Of a DNA stretch of 64,000 nucleotides, positions 51,485 through 60,749 are shown one piece after another. The position numbers and the translations under genes were made by a program. Each line of letters starts with the position of its first letter. Within the stretch, counting starts at the first letter, position 1. This stretch comes from Nocardioides sp. InS609-2 (lineage in GTDB: Bacteria; Actinomycetota; Actinomycetes; Propionibacteriales; Nocardioidaceae), in contig NZ_CP060034.1 of NCBI RefSeq assembly GCF_023208195.1, positions 806,001 to 870,000 of the forward strand. The letters run 5' to 3'. The notes under the pieces were generated by a model. That model ran no database searches. It was not told the DNA's origin and saw only the letters and a list, made by a program, of their open reading frames with translations.

Positions 51485-52357
51485 GTGCGTCTCCTGAACC
51501 GAACCGCAGGCCGTCTCTCCCGGCACCGCCGAGGCCCCCTCGCCGGTGTCGTGCTCCTGCTCCTCGGCCTCCTGCTCACCGGCGGTCTCTATACCGCCTT
51601 CTCCCCTGCCCAGGCGCAGGACCAGGAGAGCGATGCCGAGCTCGCCGCCCAGGGCCGTGAGCTGTTCCTCGTGGGCTGCTCCTTCTGCCACGGCCAGAAC
51701 GGCGAGGGCATCCCCACCGTCCGTGACGGCAAGCAGATCGGTCCCTCGCTCGTCGGCGTCGGCGCTGCCGCCGTCGACTTCCAGGTCGGCACCGGCCGGA
51801 TGCCGATGGCCCAGCCCGGCGCCCAGGTCCCGCGCAAGAAGGTCACCTACTCCGACGAGGAGGTCGACGCCCTTGCGGCGTACGTCGCGTCGCTGGCCCC
51901 CGGCCCGGCGGTCCCCACGTCTGGCGACTACAGCATCGACGGCCTCACCGACGAGGAGCGACAGGCAGCCATCGTCCGTGGCGGCCAGATCTTCCTCACC
52001 AACTGCACGGCGTGCCACAACTTCAACGGCTCCGGTGGCGCCATGCCCCGCGGCGGCTACGCCCCGTCGCTGCACGGCGTCGAGCCCCGCTACATCTACG
52101 AGGCGCTGCTGACCGGCCCGCAGAACATGCCGACCTTCAGCAACGGCAACCTCTCACCCGACGAGAAGCGCGACGTGATCGCCTACCTCGGCAGCATCGA
52201 GGAGACCCCCGAGTACGGCGGGTTCGGCCTCGGTGGCCTCGGCCCCGTCTCGGAGGGCCTGTTCGCCTGGCTGTTCGGCATCGGCGGCCTCGTCGGCTTC
52301 GCCGTCTGGATCGCGGCGCACACCACGCGTAGCACCAAGGAGAAGGTGGAAGCATGA
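51485..52357 (+). CDS. qcrC: Cytochrome bc1 complex diheme cytochrome c subunit
   Basis: 290 aa. N-terminal membrane anchor, two heme c sites CSFCHGQNGEG (about residue 65) and CTACHNFNGSGG (about residue 173), then a C-terminal helix. Actinobacterial QcrC carries two hemes and replaces a soluble cytochrome c, linking the bc1 part straight to CuA of the oxidase. GTG start with AGGA 6 nt upstream. Ends in ATGA overlap with qcrA. Confidence 0.96.
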   Translation: MRLLNRTAGRLSRHRRGPLAGVVLLLLGLLLTGGLYTAFSPAQAQDQESDAELAAQGRELFLVGCSFCHGQNGEGIPTVRDGKQIGPSLVGVGAAAVDFQVGTGRMPMAQPGAQVPRKKVTYSDEEVDALAAYVASLAPGPAVPTSGDYSIDGLTDEERQAAIVRGGQIFLTNCTACHNFNGSGGAMPRGGYAPSLHGVEPRYIYEALLTGPQNMPTFSNGNLSPDEKRDVIAYLGSIEETPEYGGFGLGGLGPVSEGLFAWLFGIGGLVGFAVWIAAHTTRSTKEKVEA

Positions 52358-53427
52358 GCGACAAGCACGAATCCGTGCCTGCAGTCGGCTCAGACGACAG
52401 TGCAGTGCCCGCCACCAGGCAGGAACCCATCGCCGACCCCGGTCTGCCGGCACACGTGTGGCGTCCGACCGACGTCGATGAGCGTGCCGACAAGCGCGCC
52501 GAGCGCCAGATCGCGTCGCTGTTCTTCCTCTCGATGGTGTGCGCGGTGCTGTTCGTCGTCGCCTACGTCACCCTCGACATCGGCGACAGCGTCGACACGT
52601 TCGCCGGTCTGGGTGCGTCCACGCTTGCCCTCGGGCTCTCGCTCGGTGGCGCCCTGCTCCTGATCGGCATCGGCATCATCCAGTGGGCCCGCAAGCTGAT
52701 GAGTGACCACGAGATCATCGAGATGCGCCACCCCGCCGGTTCCTCCGACGACGACCGCAAGACCACGCTCGAGGCTCTCGACGCCGGTCTCCAGGAGTCC
52801 GGCATCGGGCGGCGTCCGCTGGTGCGTAACTCGCTGCTCGGTGCTGTCGGCCTGCTCGGCCTGCCTGCCGTCGTACTCCTGCGTGACCTGGGTCCACTCC
52901 CCGGCAAGAAGCTCTCCCAGACGATCTGGGAGCCGGGCATGCGCCTGGTCCGCGACGTCGTCGGTACGCCGATCAAGGCGTCCGAGATCGAGGTCGGCGA
53001 CCTGATCAACGCCGCTCCGGAGGCGTTGTTCCCCACCGAGGAGAACGGCTACGACGAGATCGAGGGCGTCGAGCTGCAGGTCGAGAAGGCCAAGGGCGCG
53101 ATCATCATCGTGCGGATGGAGCCTGACGACATCTTGCCCGGCCGCGGCCGCGACAACTGGTCGATCGACGGGATCATCTGCTACTCCAAGATCTGCACCC
53201 ATGTGGGCTGCCCGATCTCCTTGTACGAGCGCACCACGCACCACGTGCTGTGCCCGTGCCATCAATCAACCTTTGACCTCGCCGACTCGGCGCGGGTCAT
53301 CTTCGGCCCTGCCGCCCGTCCCCTTCCGCAGCTGCCCTTGGCTGTCGATGACGAGGGGTATCTTGTTGCACAGAGCGGCTTCAAGGAGCCCATCGGGGCC
53401 AGTTACTGGGAGCGTGAGAGGCAATGA
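52354..53427 (+). CDS. qcrA: Cytochrome bc1 complex Rieske iron-sulfur subunit
   Basis: 357 aa. Three membrane helices (residues 50-190) rather than one, as in actinobacteria, then the Rieske fold with cluster ligands CTHVGCPI and CPCHQSTFD. Transfers electrons from menaquinol to QcrC. ATG overlaps qcrC's stop (ATGA) and its stop overlaps qcrB's ATG, so stoichiometric translation is likely. Confidence 0.96.
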   Translation: MSDKHESVPAVGSDDSAVPATRQEPIADPGLPAHVWRPTDVDERADKRAERQIASLFFLSMVCAVLFVVAYVTLDIGDSVDTFAGLGASTLALGLSLGGALLLIGIGIIQWARKLMSDHEIIEMRHPAGSSDDDRKTTLEALDAGLQESGIGRRPLVRNSLLGAVGLLGLPAVVLLRDLGPLPGKKLSQTIWEPGMRLVRDVVGTPIKASEIEVGDLINAAPEALFPTEENGYDEIEGVELQVEKAKGAIIIVRMEPDDILPGRGRDNWSIDGIICYSKICTHVGCPISLYERTTHHVLCPCHQSTFDLADSARVIFGPAARPLPQLPLAVDDEGYLVAQSGFKEPIGASYWERERQ

Positions 53428-55172
53428 GCGTCGACACCAGCAAGGTGGCCACGACCAACGCCGGCAAGCCCGCAACGCCCAAGAGCAGCAGCGGCCGGGC
53501 CGGCAGCATCGCGACCTGGGCCGACGAGCGCCTGGGCCTGGCCACCCTCGCCAAGAAGAACCTGCGCAAGGTCTTCCCCGACCACTGGTCGTTCATGCTC
53601 GGCGAGATCGCGCTGTGGAGCTTCGTCGTCCTGCTGCTGACCGGCGTGTTCCTGACGCTGTGGTTCACCCCCAGCATGGGCGAGGTCCAGTACAACGGCT
53701 CCTACGACCAACTCCGCGGCATCCACATGTCCGAGGCGATGGCCTCCACGCTCGACATCTCCTTCGACGTCCGCGGCGGCCTGCTGATGCGTCAGATGCA
53801 CCACTGGGCGGCCATGCTCTTCGTCGCCGCGATGATGGTGCACCTGCTGCGCGTGGCCTTCACCGGTGCCTTCCGCAAACCGCGTGAGCTCAACTGGGTC
53901 ATCGGCTGCCTGCTGCTCCTCCTCGGCACGCTCGAGGGCTTCACCGGCTACTCGCTGCCCGACGACCTGCTCTCCGGCACGGGCATCCGGGCCGCTGACG
54001 GCTTCCTGAAAGCCACCCCCGTCGTGGGCAGCTACATGTCGTTCTTCCTCTTCGGTGGCGAGTTCCCGGGTGACGCGATCATCCCGCGCCTGTTCACCAT
54101 CCATGTGCTGCTGATCCCCGGCATCCTGCTGGCCCTGATCGCCGCCCACATGCTGCTGCTCGTCTACCACAAGCACACGCAGTGGCCCGGGCCCGGACGC
54201 ACCGAGAAGAACGTCGTCGGCTTCCCGATGCTGCCGGTCTACGCCGCCAAGGCGGGCGGGTTCTTCTTCATCGTCTTCGGCATGGTCGCGGTCATGGGCG
54301 CGCTGCTCACGATCAACCCGGTGTGGAAGTTCGGCCCCTACGACCCGACCAAGGTCACGGCCGGCTCCCAGCCCGACTGGTACATGGGCTGGCCCGACGG
54401 GCTGCTGCGCATCATGCCGGGCATCGAGTCGGTGATCTTCGGCTTCACGATCTCGTGGAACGTCATGATCCCGATCCTGATCCTGCCCCCGCTGATGCTC
54501 ACGATCCTGATCGTGCTGCCGTTCGTCGAGGCCTGGATCACCGGTGACAAGCGCGAGCACCACCTGCTCCAGCGCCCGCGCAACGCCCCGACCCGCACGG
54601 CCGTCATGGTCTCGCTGATGACCTTCTACGGCCTCGCCTGGGCCGCCGGCGGCAACGACATCATCGCCATCAAGCTCGATCTGAGCATCAACCAGATCAC
54701 CTACTTCATGCGCGGTGCCGTCTTCATCGGTCCCCTGATCGCGTTCATCATCACGCGCCGCTGGTGCATCTCGCTCCAGCGTCACGACAACGACACGCTG
54801 CTCCACGGCTACGAGTCCGGCATCATCATGCGGTCGGCAGACGGTGGCTACTCCGAGCGGCACCTGCCGATCAGCGAGGAGCGTGCCTACACGCTCACCG
54901 CCCGGGAGCGCGACGAGATCTACGAGCTCGAGTCCGACGTCGACGCCAACGGCGTGGCCGCACCCGGCACCCGTGCCAACGCCCTGCGCGCCAAGCTGTC
55001 GAAGGCGATGTACTCCGACAACGTGCAGAAGCCGACGGCCGAGGAGCTCGACGAGGCGCACCACCACGCCGATCACGAGCACGAGCTCCAGGCCGGCCTC
55101 GACCACGCGGTCGACGGCCACCAGTTCGACGGCCACCACGCCGTCGACGGCGAGGAGCTCCGCTCGCACTGA
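53424..55172 (+). CDS. qcrB: Cytochrome bc1 complex cytochrome b subunit
   Basis: 582 aa. Eight or nine membrane helices. Heme histidines in LLMRQMHHWAAMLFVAAMMV and in PRLFTIHVLLIPGILLALIA; quinol-site motif YPDP-like PDWYMGWPDG. Longer than proteobacterial cytochrome b by a hydrophilic C-terminal tail of about 90 residues with many His and Asp, as in actinobacterial QcrB. A strong hairpin terminator follows the stop. Confidence 0.96.
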   Translation: MSVDTSKVATTNAGKPATPKSSSGRAGSIATWADERLGLATLAKKNLRKVFPDHWSFMLGEIALWSFVVLLLTGVFLTLWFTPSMGEVQYNGSYDQLRGIHMSEAMASTLDISFDVRGGLLMRQMHHWAAMLFVAAMMVHLLRVAFTGAFRKPRELNWVIGCLLLLLGTLEGFTGYSLPDDLLSGTGIRAADGFLKATPVVGSYMSFFLFGGEFPGDAIIPRLFTIHVLLIPGILLALIAAHMLLLVYHKHTQWPGPGRTEKNVVGFPMLPVYAAKAGGFFFIVFGMVAVMGALLTINPVWKFGPYDPTKVTAGSQPDWYMGWPDGLLRIMPGIESVIFGFTISWNVMIPILILPPLMLTILIVLPFVEAWITGDKREHHLLQRPRNAPTRTAVMVSLMTFYGLAWAAGGNDIIAIKLDLSINQITYFMRGAVFIGPLIAFIITRRWCISLQRHDNDTLLHGYESGIIMRSADGGYSERHLPISEERAYTLTARERDEIYELESDVDANGVAAPGTRANALRAKLSKAMYSDNVQKPTAEELDEAHHHADHEHELQAGLDHAVDGHQFDGHHAVDGEELRSH

Positions 55173-55195
55173 GCGGCACGAGACACCACGCAACC

Positions 55196-55236
55196 CAGAT
55201 CAGGGCCCGGACCAGCGATGGCCGGGCCCTGATCTG
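55196..55236 (+). terminator. Terminator hairpin after qcrB
   Basis: CAGATCAGGGCCCGG and its exact complement form a 15-bp stem with an 11-nt loop, 23 nt after qcrB. There is no T-run. Its downstream arm ends 4 nt before the ribosome site of the LLM gene, so that gene needs its own transcript or read-through. Confidence 0.7.
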
Positions 55237-55250
55237 TCGAGGAGGATCCA

Positions 55251-56282
55251 CTGAGCACGGTTAGCTTCGGTCTCGACACCTTCGGCGACGTCACCGTCGA
55301 CCAGCGCGGCGACCGGCTCTCCCACGCGCAGGTGCTGCGCAACACCGTCGAGCAGGCCGTGCTGGCCGACTCGGTGGGCGTCGACGCGTTCGGCGTCGGT
55401 GAGCACCACCGTGACGACTACGCGGTCTCCGCGCCGGAGATCGTGCTGGCGGCCGCCGCGTCGCGCACCGAGCGGATCCTGCTCGGCACCGCGGTCACTG
55501 TGCTCTCCTCCGACGACCCGGTGCGGGTCTTCGAGAAGTTCGCCACCCTCGACGCCATCTCGTCGGGCCGGGCCGAGATCACCCTGGGTCGCGGCTCGTT
55601 CACCGAGTCGTTCCCGTTGTTCGGTTTCGACCTGGCCGACTACGAGGTGCTCTTCGAGGAGAAGCTCGACCTGCTCCACGCCCTCCTGGCCGAGACCCCG
55701 GTCTCGTGGTCGGGACGCACCCGACCGCCCCTGGTCGACGCCGACGTCTACCCGAAGACGGACTCCGGCCGGCTCTCGACCTGGATCGGTGTGGGCGGGT
55801 CCCCGGAGTCGGTGGTGCGTGCGGCCAGGTACGGCATCCCGATGATGCTCGCGATCATCGGTGGCGAGCCCGGCCGCTTCGCGCCGTACGCCGATCTCTA
55901 CCGGCGGGCGCTCACCGAGCTCGGCAAGGAGGTGCTGCCGGTCGCCGTGCACTCCCCCGGCTTCGTCGCCGACACCGACGCCGAGGCACGCGAGCGACTC
56001 TTCCCGCACTTCAAGGTCAACCGAGACCGCATCGGGCGTGAGCGCGGCTGGCCGCCGGCCACCCGCGAGGACTTCGAGGCCGAGGCCGACCACGGCGCGC
56101 TGTTCGTGGGCGCACCCGAAACGGTCGCCGCCAAGATCGACGACACCGTGCGCACCCTCGGCCTCTCACGCTTCGATCTGAAGTACAGCAACGGCCCGCT
56201 CCCGCACGAGCAGCTGATGCACGCCATCGCGCTGTACGGCGACGAGGTCATCCCACGCGTCCGCGAGCTGCTCGAGGCCTGA
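55251..56282 (+). CDS. LLM-class flavin-dependent oxidoreductase (CTG start)
   Basis: 343 aa luciferase-like monooxygenase: VSFGLDTFGDVTVDQ at the N terminus, DAFGVGEHHRDDYAVSAPEI (FMN/substrate motif), ILLGTAVTVLSSDDPVRVFE and SSGRAEITLGRGSF. The usual start of this family coincides with a CTG preceded by GGAGG at 5 nt; no ATG, GTG or TTG lies between it and an in-frame stop 18 nt upstream, and the first in-frame GTG would remove 27 conserved residues. Substrate unknown. Confidence 0.85.
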   Translation: MSTVSFGLDTFGDVTVDQRGDRLSHAQVLRNTVEQAVLADSVGVDAFGVGEHHRDDYAVSAPEIVLAAAASRTERILLGTAVTVLSSDDPVRVFEKFATLDAISSGRAEITLGRGSFTESFPLFGFDLADYEVLFEEKLDLLHALLAETPVSWSGRTRPPLVDADVYPKTDSGRLSTWIGVGGSPESVVRAARYGIPMMLAIIGGEPGRFAPYADLYRRALTELGKEVLPVAVHSPGFVADTDAEARERLFPHFKVNRDRIGRERGWPPATREDFEAEADHGALFVGAPETVAAKIDDTVRTLGLSRFDLKYSNGPLPHEQLMHAIALYGDEVIPRVRELLEA

Positions 56283-56290
56283 CCTTTGGC

Positions 56291-57499
56291 TCAGGAGAGG
56301 GCCGAGCCGGCCTTCCAGTCGGGGAACGTCGCGTTCCAGTCACCGTAACCGTTGGTCAGCGTCATCGGGCGGTCGGTGCCGGTGTACTCGACCACGTCGC
56401 CGCGCTTGGAGCGGTCGTAGAGCCACTTCGCGTCGGCGGTGCTCATGCCGGTGCAGCCGTGGCTGACGTTGGCCTGACCCTGCGAGCCCACCGACCACGG
56501 GGCGGCGTGCAGGAACTCGCCGGAGTAGGTCACCCGCATGGCGTACTCGACGTCGTCGAGGTCGTAGCCCTCGGCGCTGTCGTTGGCGATGCCGATGGTC
56601 TCGGAGTTCATCCGGCGGCTGCGGAACTTCTCCATGATCACCTTGACGCCGGAACGGGTCGTGAACCCCGCCTTGCCGGTGGTGATCGGCGTTGTCTTGG
56701 CCAGCGCGCCGTTGATGAAGGTCTGCATCTGGTGGGTCTGCGCGTTGACCTTGCTGATCACCGCGTCGCCGACGGTGAAGCCGACCTGGCGGCTCTCCTG
56801 GCCGTAGACACCGCCGCCTGCCGGCACGCTGTTGACGTCGACATCGACGGTGACGTCGGTGCCGGCCTGCCAGTAGGTGCGCGGGCGCCAGTGCACCTCC
56901 TGGTCGCTCAGCCAGTGCCAGGCACCAGGCTGTGCGGGGGTGCTCTTGACCGACATGTGCTTCTCGAACGCGGCCTTGTCGGTCACCGCGACGTCGAAGG
57001 TGATGATCACGGGCATGCCGACGCCGACCGTCTCGCCCTGCAGGGGCGCGACCGACGGGTAGGTCTGCTGGTCGAGTGTCAGCTCCTGGGTGGCAGCGGT
57101 GGCGCGCACCTTTTGGGTGGAGCCGTCGCCGCGCTCAGCGAGGCCGGTCGCGGTGTAGGTGGTGCCTGGCTCGAGGCGACCGGTGGCTGTCCAGGACAGG
57201 CCGTCCGCGCCGACCTGGCCCTCGAGCGGCCCGTCGGGCGAGGAGACCTTGAGCTTGCGCAGGGTGCCCTGCTCGGCGGTGAAGACGAGACCCTGGTCGA
57301 TGGCCAGCCCGGTCTTCTGGGCGGCGGCGAGCTTCACCTTCGGCGCAGCTGGAGTCGAGGGTGCCGACGAGGATGACGAGTCGTCGGGCTCGCTGCCCGT
57401 CAACGTGTCGGCCGCGTCGCAGGCGGCAAGACCCGTCGCTGTGGCGAGGGCGATCACTGCCACCACGAGACGGCGGCGGCGCGAGACGGATGCGGACAT
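56291..57499 (-). CDS. Lipoprotein L,D-transpeptidase with Ig-like domains
   Basis: 402 aa. Lipobox TGLAACD (Cys27) anchors it outside the membrane. Two Ig-like regions (about residues 50-230), then a YkuD catalytic domain with the SHGCTGMSTADAKWLYD motif, the Cys being the nucleophile. It forms 3-3 cross-links in peptidoglycan, like LdtMt2. ATG start with a G-run 11 nt upstream. Ends 8 nt from the convergent LLM gene's stop. Confidence 0.93.
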   Translation of the reverse strand: MSASVSRRRRLVVAVIALATATGLAACDAADTLTGSEPDDSSSSSAPSTPAAPKVKLAAAQKTGLAIDQGLVFTAEQGTLRKLKVSSPDGPLEGQVGADGLSWTATGRLEPGTTYTATGLAERGDGSTQKVRATAATQELTLDQQTYPSVAPLQGETVGVGMPVIITFDVAVTDKAAFEKHMSVKSTPAQPGAWHWLSDQEVHWRPRTYWQAGTDVTVDVDVNSVPAGGGVYGQESRQVGFTVGDAVISKVNAQTHQMQTFINGALAKTTPITTGKAGFTTRSGVKVIMEKFRSRRMNSETIGIANDSAEGYDLDDVEYAMRVTYSGEFLHAAPWSVGSQGQANVSHGCTGMSTADAKWLYDRSKRGDVVEYTGTDRPMTLTNGYGDWNATFPDWKAGSALS

Positions 57500-57540
57500 G
57501 CGTGTGGTTCCCCCCAGAAGGCGATCGCGAATCGATGCCA

Positions 57541-57546
57541 GAGTAA
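57541..57546 (-). promoter_or_regulatory. Candidate -10 box (TACTCT) of the L,D-transpeptidase gene
   Basis: TACTCT would give a leader of about 34 nt containing the G-run ribosome site; no good -35 is seen. Confidence 0.35.
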
Positions 57547-57553
57547 CCCGGCA

Positions 57554-57587
57554 CCCCACGATCCCCCTGATCCGCGGCCGTGGGGTC
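57554..57587 (-). terminator. Candidate hairpin after ctaF
   Basis: ACCCCACG and CGTGGGGT, 8-bp stem with an 18-nt loop, about 29 nt after the ctaF stop; no T-run. Confidence 0.35.
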
Positions 57588-57615
57588 GCACACGCCGCAG
57601 GGACGGCGTACGGGC

Positions 57616-58014
57616 TCAGTGGGCGTGCTCGCCGCGGTAGTACTCGAAAATCCAGCCACTCAGTGCGACGGCGCCCAGCGTGAAGCCGAGGATGACCATC
57701 CACCACGCGCTCATGGCGGTGCCGAAGACGACCACGGCAAGCGTCAGCCCGCACCACAACGGCCACCAGGAGTACGGCGGGAAGAAGCCCAGCTCGCCGG
57801 CGCCATCGGAGATCTCGGCGTCCTTGCGGTCCTCGGGACGCGGCTCCATCTTCGCGGCGTGGAAGCCGAGGTAGAGCGAGACCATCAGGGTCAGCAGCGT
57901 CGCCATCGTGAGCGCGGACGTGCCGGTCCAGTCGCCGGTGATCACCCAGTAGGACGGGCTGACCAGCACCAAGAAGATGGTCGTGATGATGAAGATCCAG
58001 GCTTCCACCTTCAT
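57616..58014 (-). CDS. ctaF: Cytochrome c oxidase subunit IV (actinobacterial CtaF)
   Basis: 132 aa, four membrane helices starting [20 protein letters not shown], typical of the actinobacterial subunit IV that has no mitochondrial equivalent. FFPPYSWWPLWCGLTLAVVV marks the third helix. The ATG overlaps the ctaD stop by one base (TGATG), so it is translated with subunit I. Confidence 0.93.
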   Translation of the reverse strand: MKVEAWIFIITTIFLVLVSPSYWVITGDWTGTSALTMATLLTLMVSLYLGFHAAKMEPRPEDRKDAEISDGAGELGFFPPYSWWPLWCGLTLAVVVFGTAMSAWWMVILGFTLGAVALSGWIFEYYRGEHAH

Positions 58015-59783
58015 CAGGCGCGCCCCTCCCCGTTGTCGGTGTCGATGTCGCGCTCGGTGCGTTCCTCGAGCATCTCCCTGCGCCCGTCGACGTCTGGGGC
58101 GTCGGCCGGACGGCCCTGCCGCTCGGCGTCGTTGACGTCGAGCTCCATGAGCGCCACCTCGGGGTGGTGCAGGTCGAAGGCCGGTGACTCGGATCGGATC
58201 CGCGGCAGCGTCACGAAGTTGTGGCGCGGCGGCGGGCTGGACGTGGCCCACTCGAGTGAGCGACCCCAGCCCCACGGGTCATCGACATTGACCAGTGGCG
58301 AGTTGCGCGACTGGTAGACGTTGTAGAGGAACGGCAACGTGGAGGCACCCAGCAGGAACGCACCGATCGTGGAGACCTGGTTGAGCGTGGTGAAGCCGTC
58401 GGCGGGCAGGTAGTCGGCGATACGTCGCGGCATGCCCTCGACGCCCAGCCAGTGCTGCACGAGGAACGTGGTGTGGAAGCCGACGAACAGCAGCCAGAAG
58501 TGCACCTTGCCGAGGCGCTCGTCGAGCATCCGCCCGGTCATCTTCGGCCACCAGAAGTAGAAGCCGGCGAACATCGCGAACACCACCGTGCCGAACACGA
58601 CGTAGTGGAAGTGCGCGACCACGAAGTAGGAGTCGGAGACGTGGAAGTCGAGCGGCGGGCTGGCCAGGATGACGCCGGTCAGGCCACCGAAGAGGAACGT
58701 CGTCAGGAAGCCGATCGACCACAGCATGGGGGTGTCGAAGGACAGAGATCCCCCCCACATCGTGCCTATCCAGTTGAAGAACTTGACACCGGTGGGTACG
58801 GCGATCAGGAAGGTCATGCCGGAGAAGAACGGCAGGTCGACGGCACCGGTGACGAACATGTGGTGGGCCCACACGGCGATCGAGAGGATCGCGATGCCGA
58901 GCGTGGCGCCGACCAGGCCGACGTAGCCGAAGATCGGCTTGCGGCTGAAGACAGGCAGGATCTCGGAGACGATGCCGAAGAACGGCAGCGCGATGATGTA
59001 GACCTCCGGGTGACCGAAGAACCAAAACAGGTGCTGCCACAGGATCGGGCCGCCAGTGGCGGTGTCGAAGACGTGGGCGCCGAACAGCCGGTCGGCCTCC
59101 AGCGAGAGCAGCGCGCCGGCGAGGATCGGGAACGCGATCAGCACGAGCAGGCTGGTGACCAGGGTGTTCCAGACGAAAATCGGCATCCGGAACATGGTCA
59201 TGCCGGGCGCGCGCATGCAGATGATCGTGGTGATGAAGTTGACCGCGCCGAGGATGGTGCCGAGGCCGGCCATCCACAGACCCATGATCCAGAGGTCACC
59301 ACCGACGCCCGGCGAGTGCACGGCACCGGAGAGCGGTGTGTAGGCGAACCAGCCGAAGCTCGCCGCGCCCGTGGGGGTGAGGAAGCCGGAGCCGGCGATC
59401 AGCCCGCCGAAGAGGAACAGCCAGTAGCTGAGCATGTTCAGCCGCGGGAACGCCACGTCGGGCGCGCCGATCTGCAGCGGCATGATCGCGTTGCCGAAAC
59501 CGAAGAACAGCGGCGTCGCGAAGAGCAGCAGCATGATCGTGCCGTGCATGGTGAAGAGCTGGTTGTAGAGCTCGTCGTTGACGACCTGCTGGCCCGGGAA
59601 GGCCAGCTCGGAGCGGATCAGCATGGCCATCAGGCCGGCCGCGAGGAACCAGGCGAACGACGTACCGAGGTAGAGCTTGCCGATCAGCTTGTGGTCGGTC
59701 GTGGTGAGCAGGCGAACCACCTGCTGGCCGAGCGGCTTGCGGGCGGGGGCACCAGTGCCCACGCGGGCGTCTGTGGTGGTCAC
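58014..59783 (-). CDS. ctaD: Cytochrome c oxidase subunit I
   Basis: 589 aa. Twelve helices with the heme a3-CuB site: [18 protein letters not shown] (CuB His and cross-linked Tyr), HHMFVTGAV, and [20 protein letters not shown] for the heme a/a3 histidines. N terminus [20 protein letters not shown] is the family start. GTG overlaps the ctaC stop (GTGA). The position between ctaC and ctaF follows the Streptomyces order; in mycobacteria ctaD lies elsewhere. Confidence 0.97.
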   Translation of the reverse strand: MTTTDARVGTGAPARKPLGQQVVRLLTTTDHKLIGKLYLGTSFAWFLAAGLMAMLIRSELAFPGQQVVNDELYNQLFTMHGTIMLLLFATPLFFGFGNAIMPLQIGAPDVAFPRLNMLSYWLFLFGGLIAGSGFLTPTGAASFGWFAYTPLSGAVHSPGVGGDLWIMGLWMAGLGTILGAVNFITTIICMRAPGMTMFRMPIFVWNTLVTSLLVLIAFPILAGALLSLEADRLFGAHVFDTATGGPILWQHLFWFFGHPEVYIIALPFFGIVSEILPVFSRKPIFGYVGLVGATLGIAILSIAVWAHHMFVTGAVDLPFFSGMTFLIAVPTGVKFFNWIGTMWGGSLSFDTPMLWSIGFLTTFLFGGLTGVILASPPLDFHVSDSYFVVAHFHYVVFGTVVFAMFAGFYFWWPKMTGRMLDERLGKVHFWLLFVGFHTTFLVQHWLGVEGMPRRIADYLPADGFTTLNQVSTIGAFLLGASTLPFLYNVYQSRNSPLVNVDDPWGWGRSLEWATSSPPPRHNFVTLPRIRSESPAFDLHHPEVALMELDVNDAERQGRPADAPDVDGRREMLEERTERDIDTDNGEGRA

Positions 59784-60655
59784 TCGCTGCCTCCTTCTGC
59801 GTCGTCGAGGCCAGCCTGGGTGCGCGCGTCGGCGCCACCGAGCAGCGGCTGGTCAGCGATGAATCCCTTGTCGGCCAGGCCGTCCAGGTAGCTGGCGTAG
59901 TCAGCCTCGCTGACCACCTTGACGTCGAAGAGCATCTTCGAGTGATAGGTGCCGCACAGCTCGTAGCACCTGCCCTGGTAGTCGCCGATCTTGTTGGGCG
60001 TCACCTGGAACTGGTTGATGCGGCCCGGGATGACGTCCATCTTGAACAAGAAGGCGTCGACGCCGAAGTCGTGGTTCACGTCGGGCGACTGCAGGTTGAA
60101 CTGCACGGTCTGGTCGACGGGCAGCACCAGCGTCGGGATGTAGCTCGCGGTGCCGGCGGTGTAGGGCGTGCGGCCGTCCGCGCCCTGCTCGGTGTAGTTG
60201 AAGGTCCACGACCACTTCTGGCCCACGACGTCGACGGTGAGGTCGGGGTCGGGGTCGAGTGCGACCAGCTTGTTCTGGACGTCGACGGTCCAGTAGAAGA
60301 ACACGACGACCATCATGATCGGCGCGATCGTGTAGAAGATCTCGAGCGGCAGGTTGTAGCGCGTCTGCACCGGGACCTCGTCGGCGTGGCGGCGACGGAA
60401 GCGCCAGACGGTGTAGAAGATCAGCCCCCAGACGATGATGCCGGTGGCCATCGCGGCCACCCACGACCACTGCCAGAGCTCGAGCGTGTAGGGCGCCTGC
60501 TCGGTCGCCGGATCGGGCATCGCCAGGTTGGCCCACTGGTCACGGTCGAACGCGTCGCCGCAACTGGTGAGGGTCATCAGGGCGAGTCCGAGCACTGTCG
60601 CAGTCGCGGCCCTCTTACGGGCCGTTCCTGCACGCTGCGGGAGTTGCAGACCCAC
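59780..60655 (-). CDS. ctaC: Cytochrome c oxidase subunit II (lipoprotein)
   Basis: 291 aa. Lipobox MTLTSCGD (Cys32), two membrane helices (about 65-85 and 105-125), and the CuA domain with [21 protein letters not shown] start with AGAGAGG 7 nt upstream. Reading frames continuing upstream of this start are antisense to the cysteine desulfurase gene and are not coding. Heads the ctaC-ctaD-ctaF operon. Confidence 0.96.
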   Translation of the reverse strand: MGLQLPQRAGTARKRAATATVLGLALMTLTSCGDAFDRDQWANLAMPDPATEQAPYTLELWQWSWVAAMATGIIVWGLIFYTVWRFRRRHADEVPVQTRYNLPLEIFYTIAPIMMVVVFFYWTVDVQNKLVALDPDPDLTVDVVGQKWSWTFNYTEQGADGRTPYTAGTASYIPTLVLPVDQTVQFNLQSPDVNHDFGVDAFLFKMDVIPGRINQFQVTPNKIGDYQGRCYELCGTYHSKMLFDVKVVSEADYASYLDGLADKGFIADQPLLGGADARTQAGLDDAEGGSE

Positions 60656-60693
60656 GAACGAGCCTCTCTCTCGGTCCAACACGTATGGCTTGA

Positions 60694-60699
60694 AGACTA
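60694..60699 (-). promoter_or_regulatory. Candidate -10 box (TAGTCT) of ctaCDF
   Basis: Would give a leader of about 32 nt with the AGAGAGG ribosome site; no -35 is evident. Confidence 0.35.
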
Positions 60700-60737
60700 T
60701 CCGAATCGGCACCGCCGATGGCGGGCGGGTGGCCCGG

Positions 60738-60743
60738 TAGGTT
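60738..60743 (+). promoter_or_regulatory. -10 box (TAGGTT), leaderless
   Basis: Six nt before the cysteine desulfurase GTG. Confidence 0.55.
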
Positions 60744-60749
60744 CGGCGT

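Noticed and set aside
53403-55193. Very long minus-strand frame opposite qcrB
   Set aside because: Low-complexity His/Asp/Gln-rich translation antisense to a clear qcrB; no start context.
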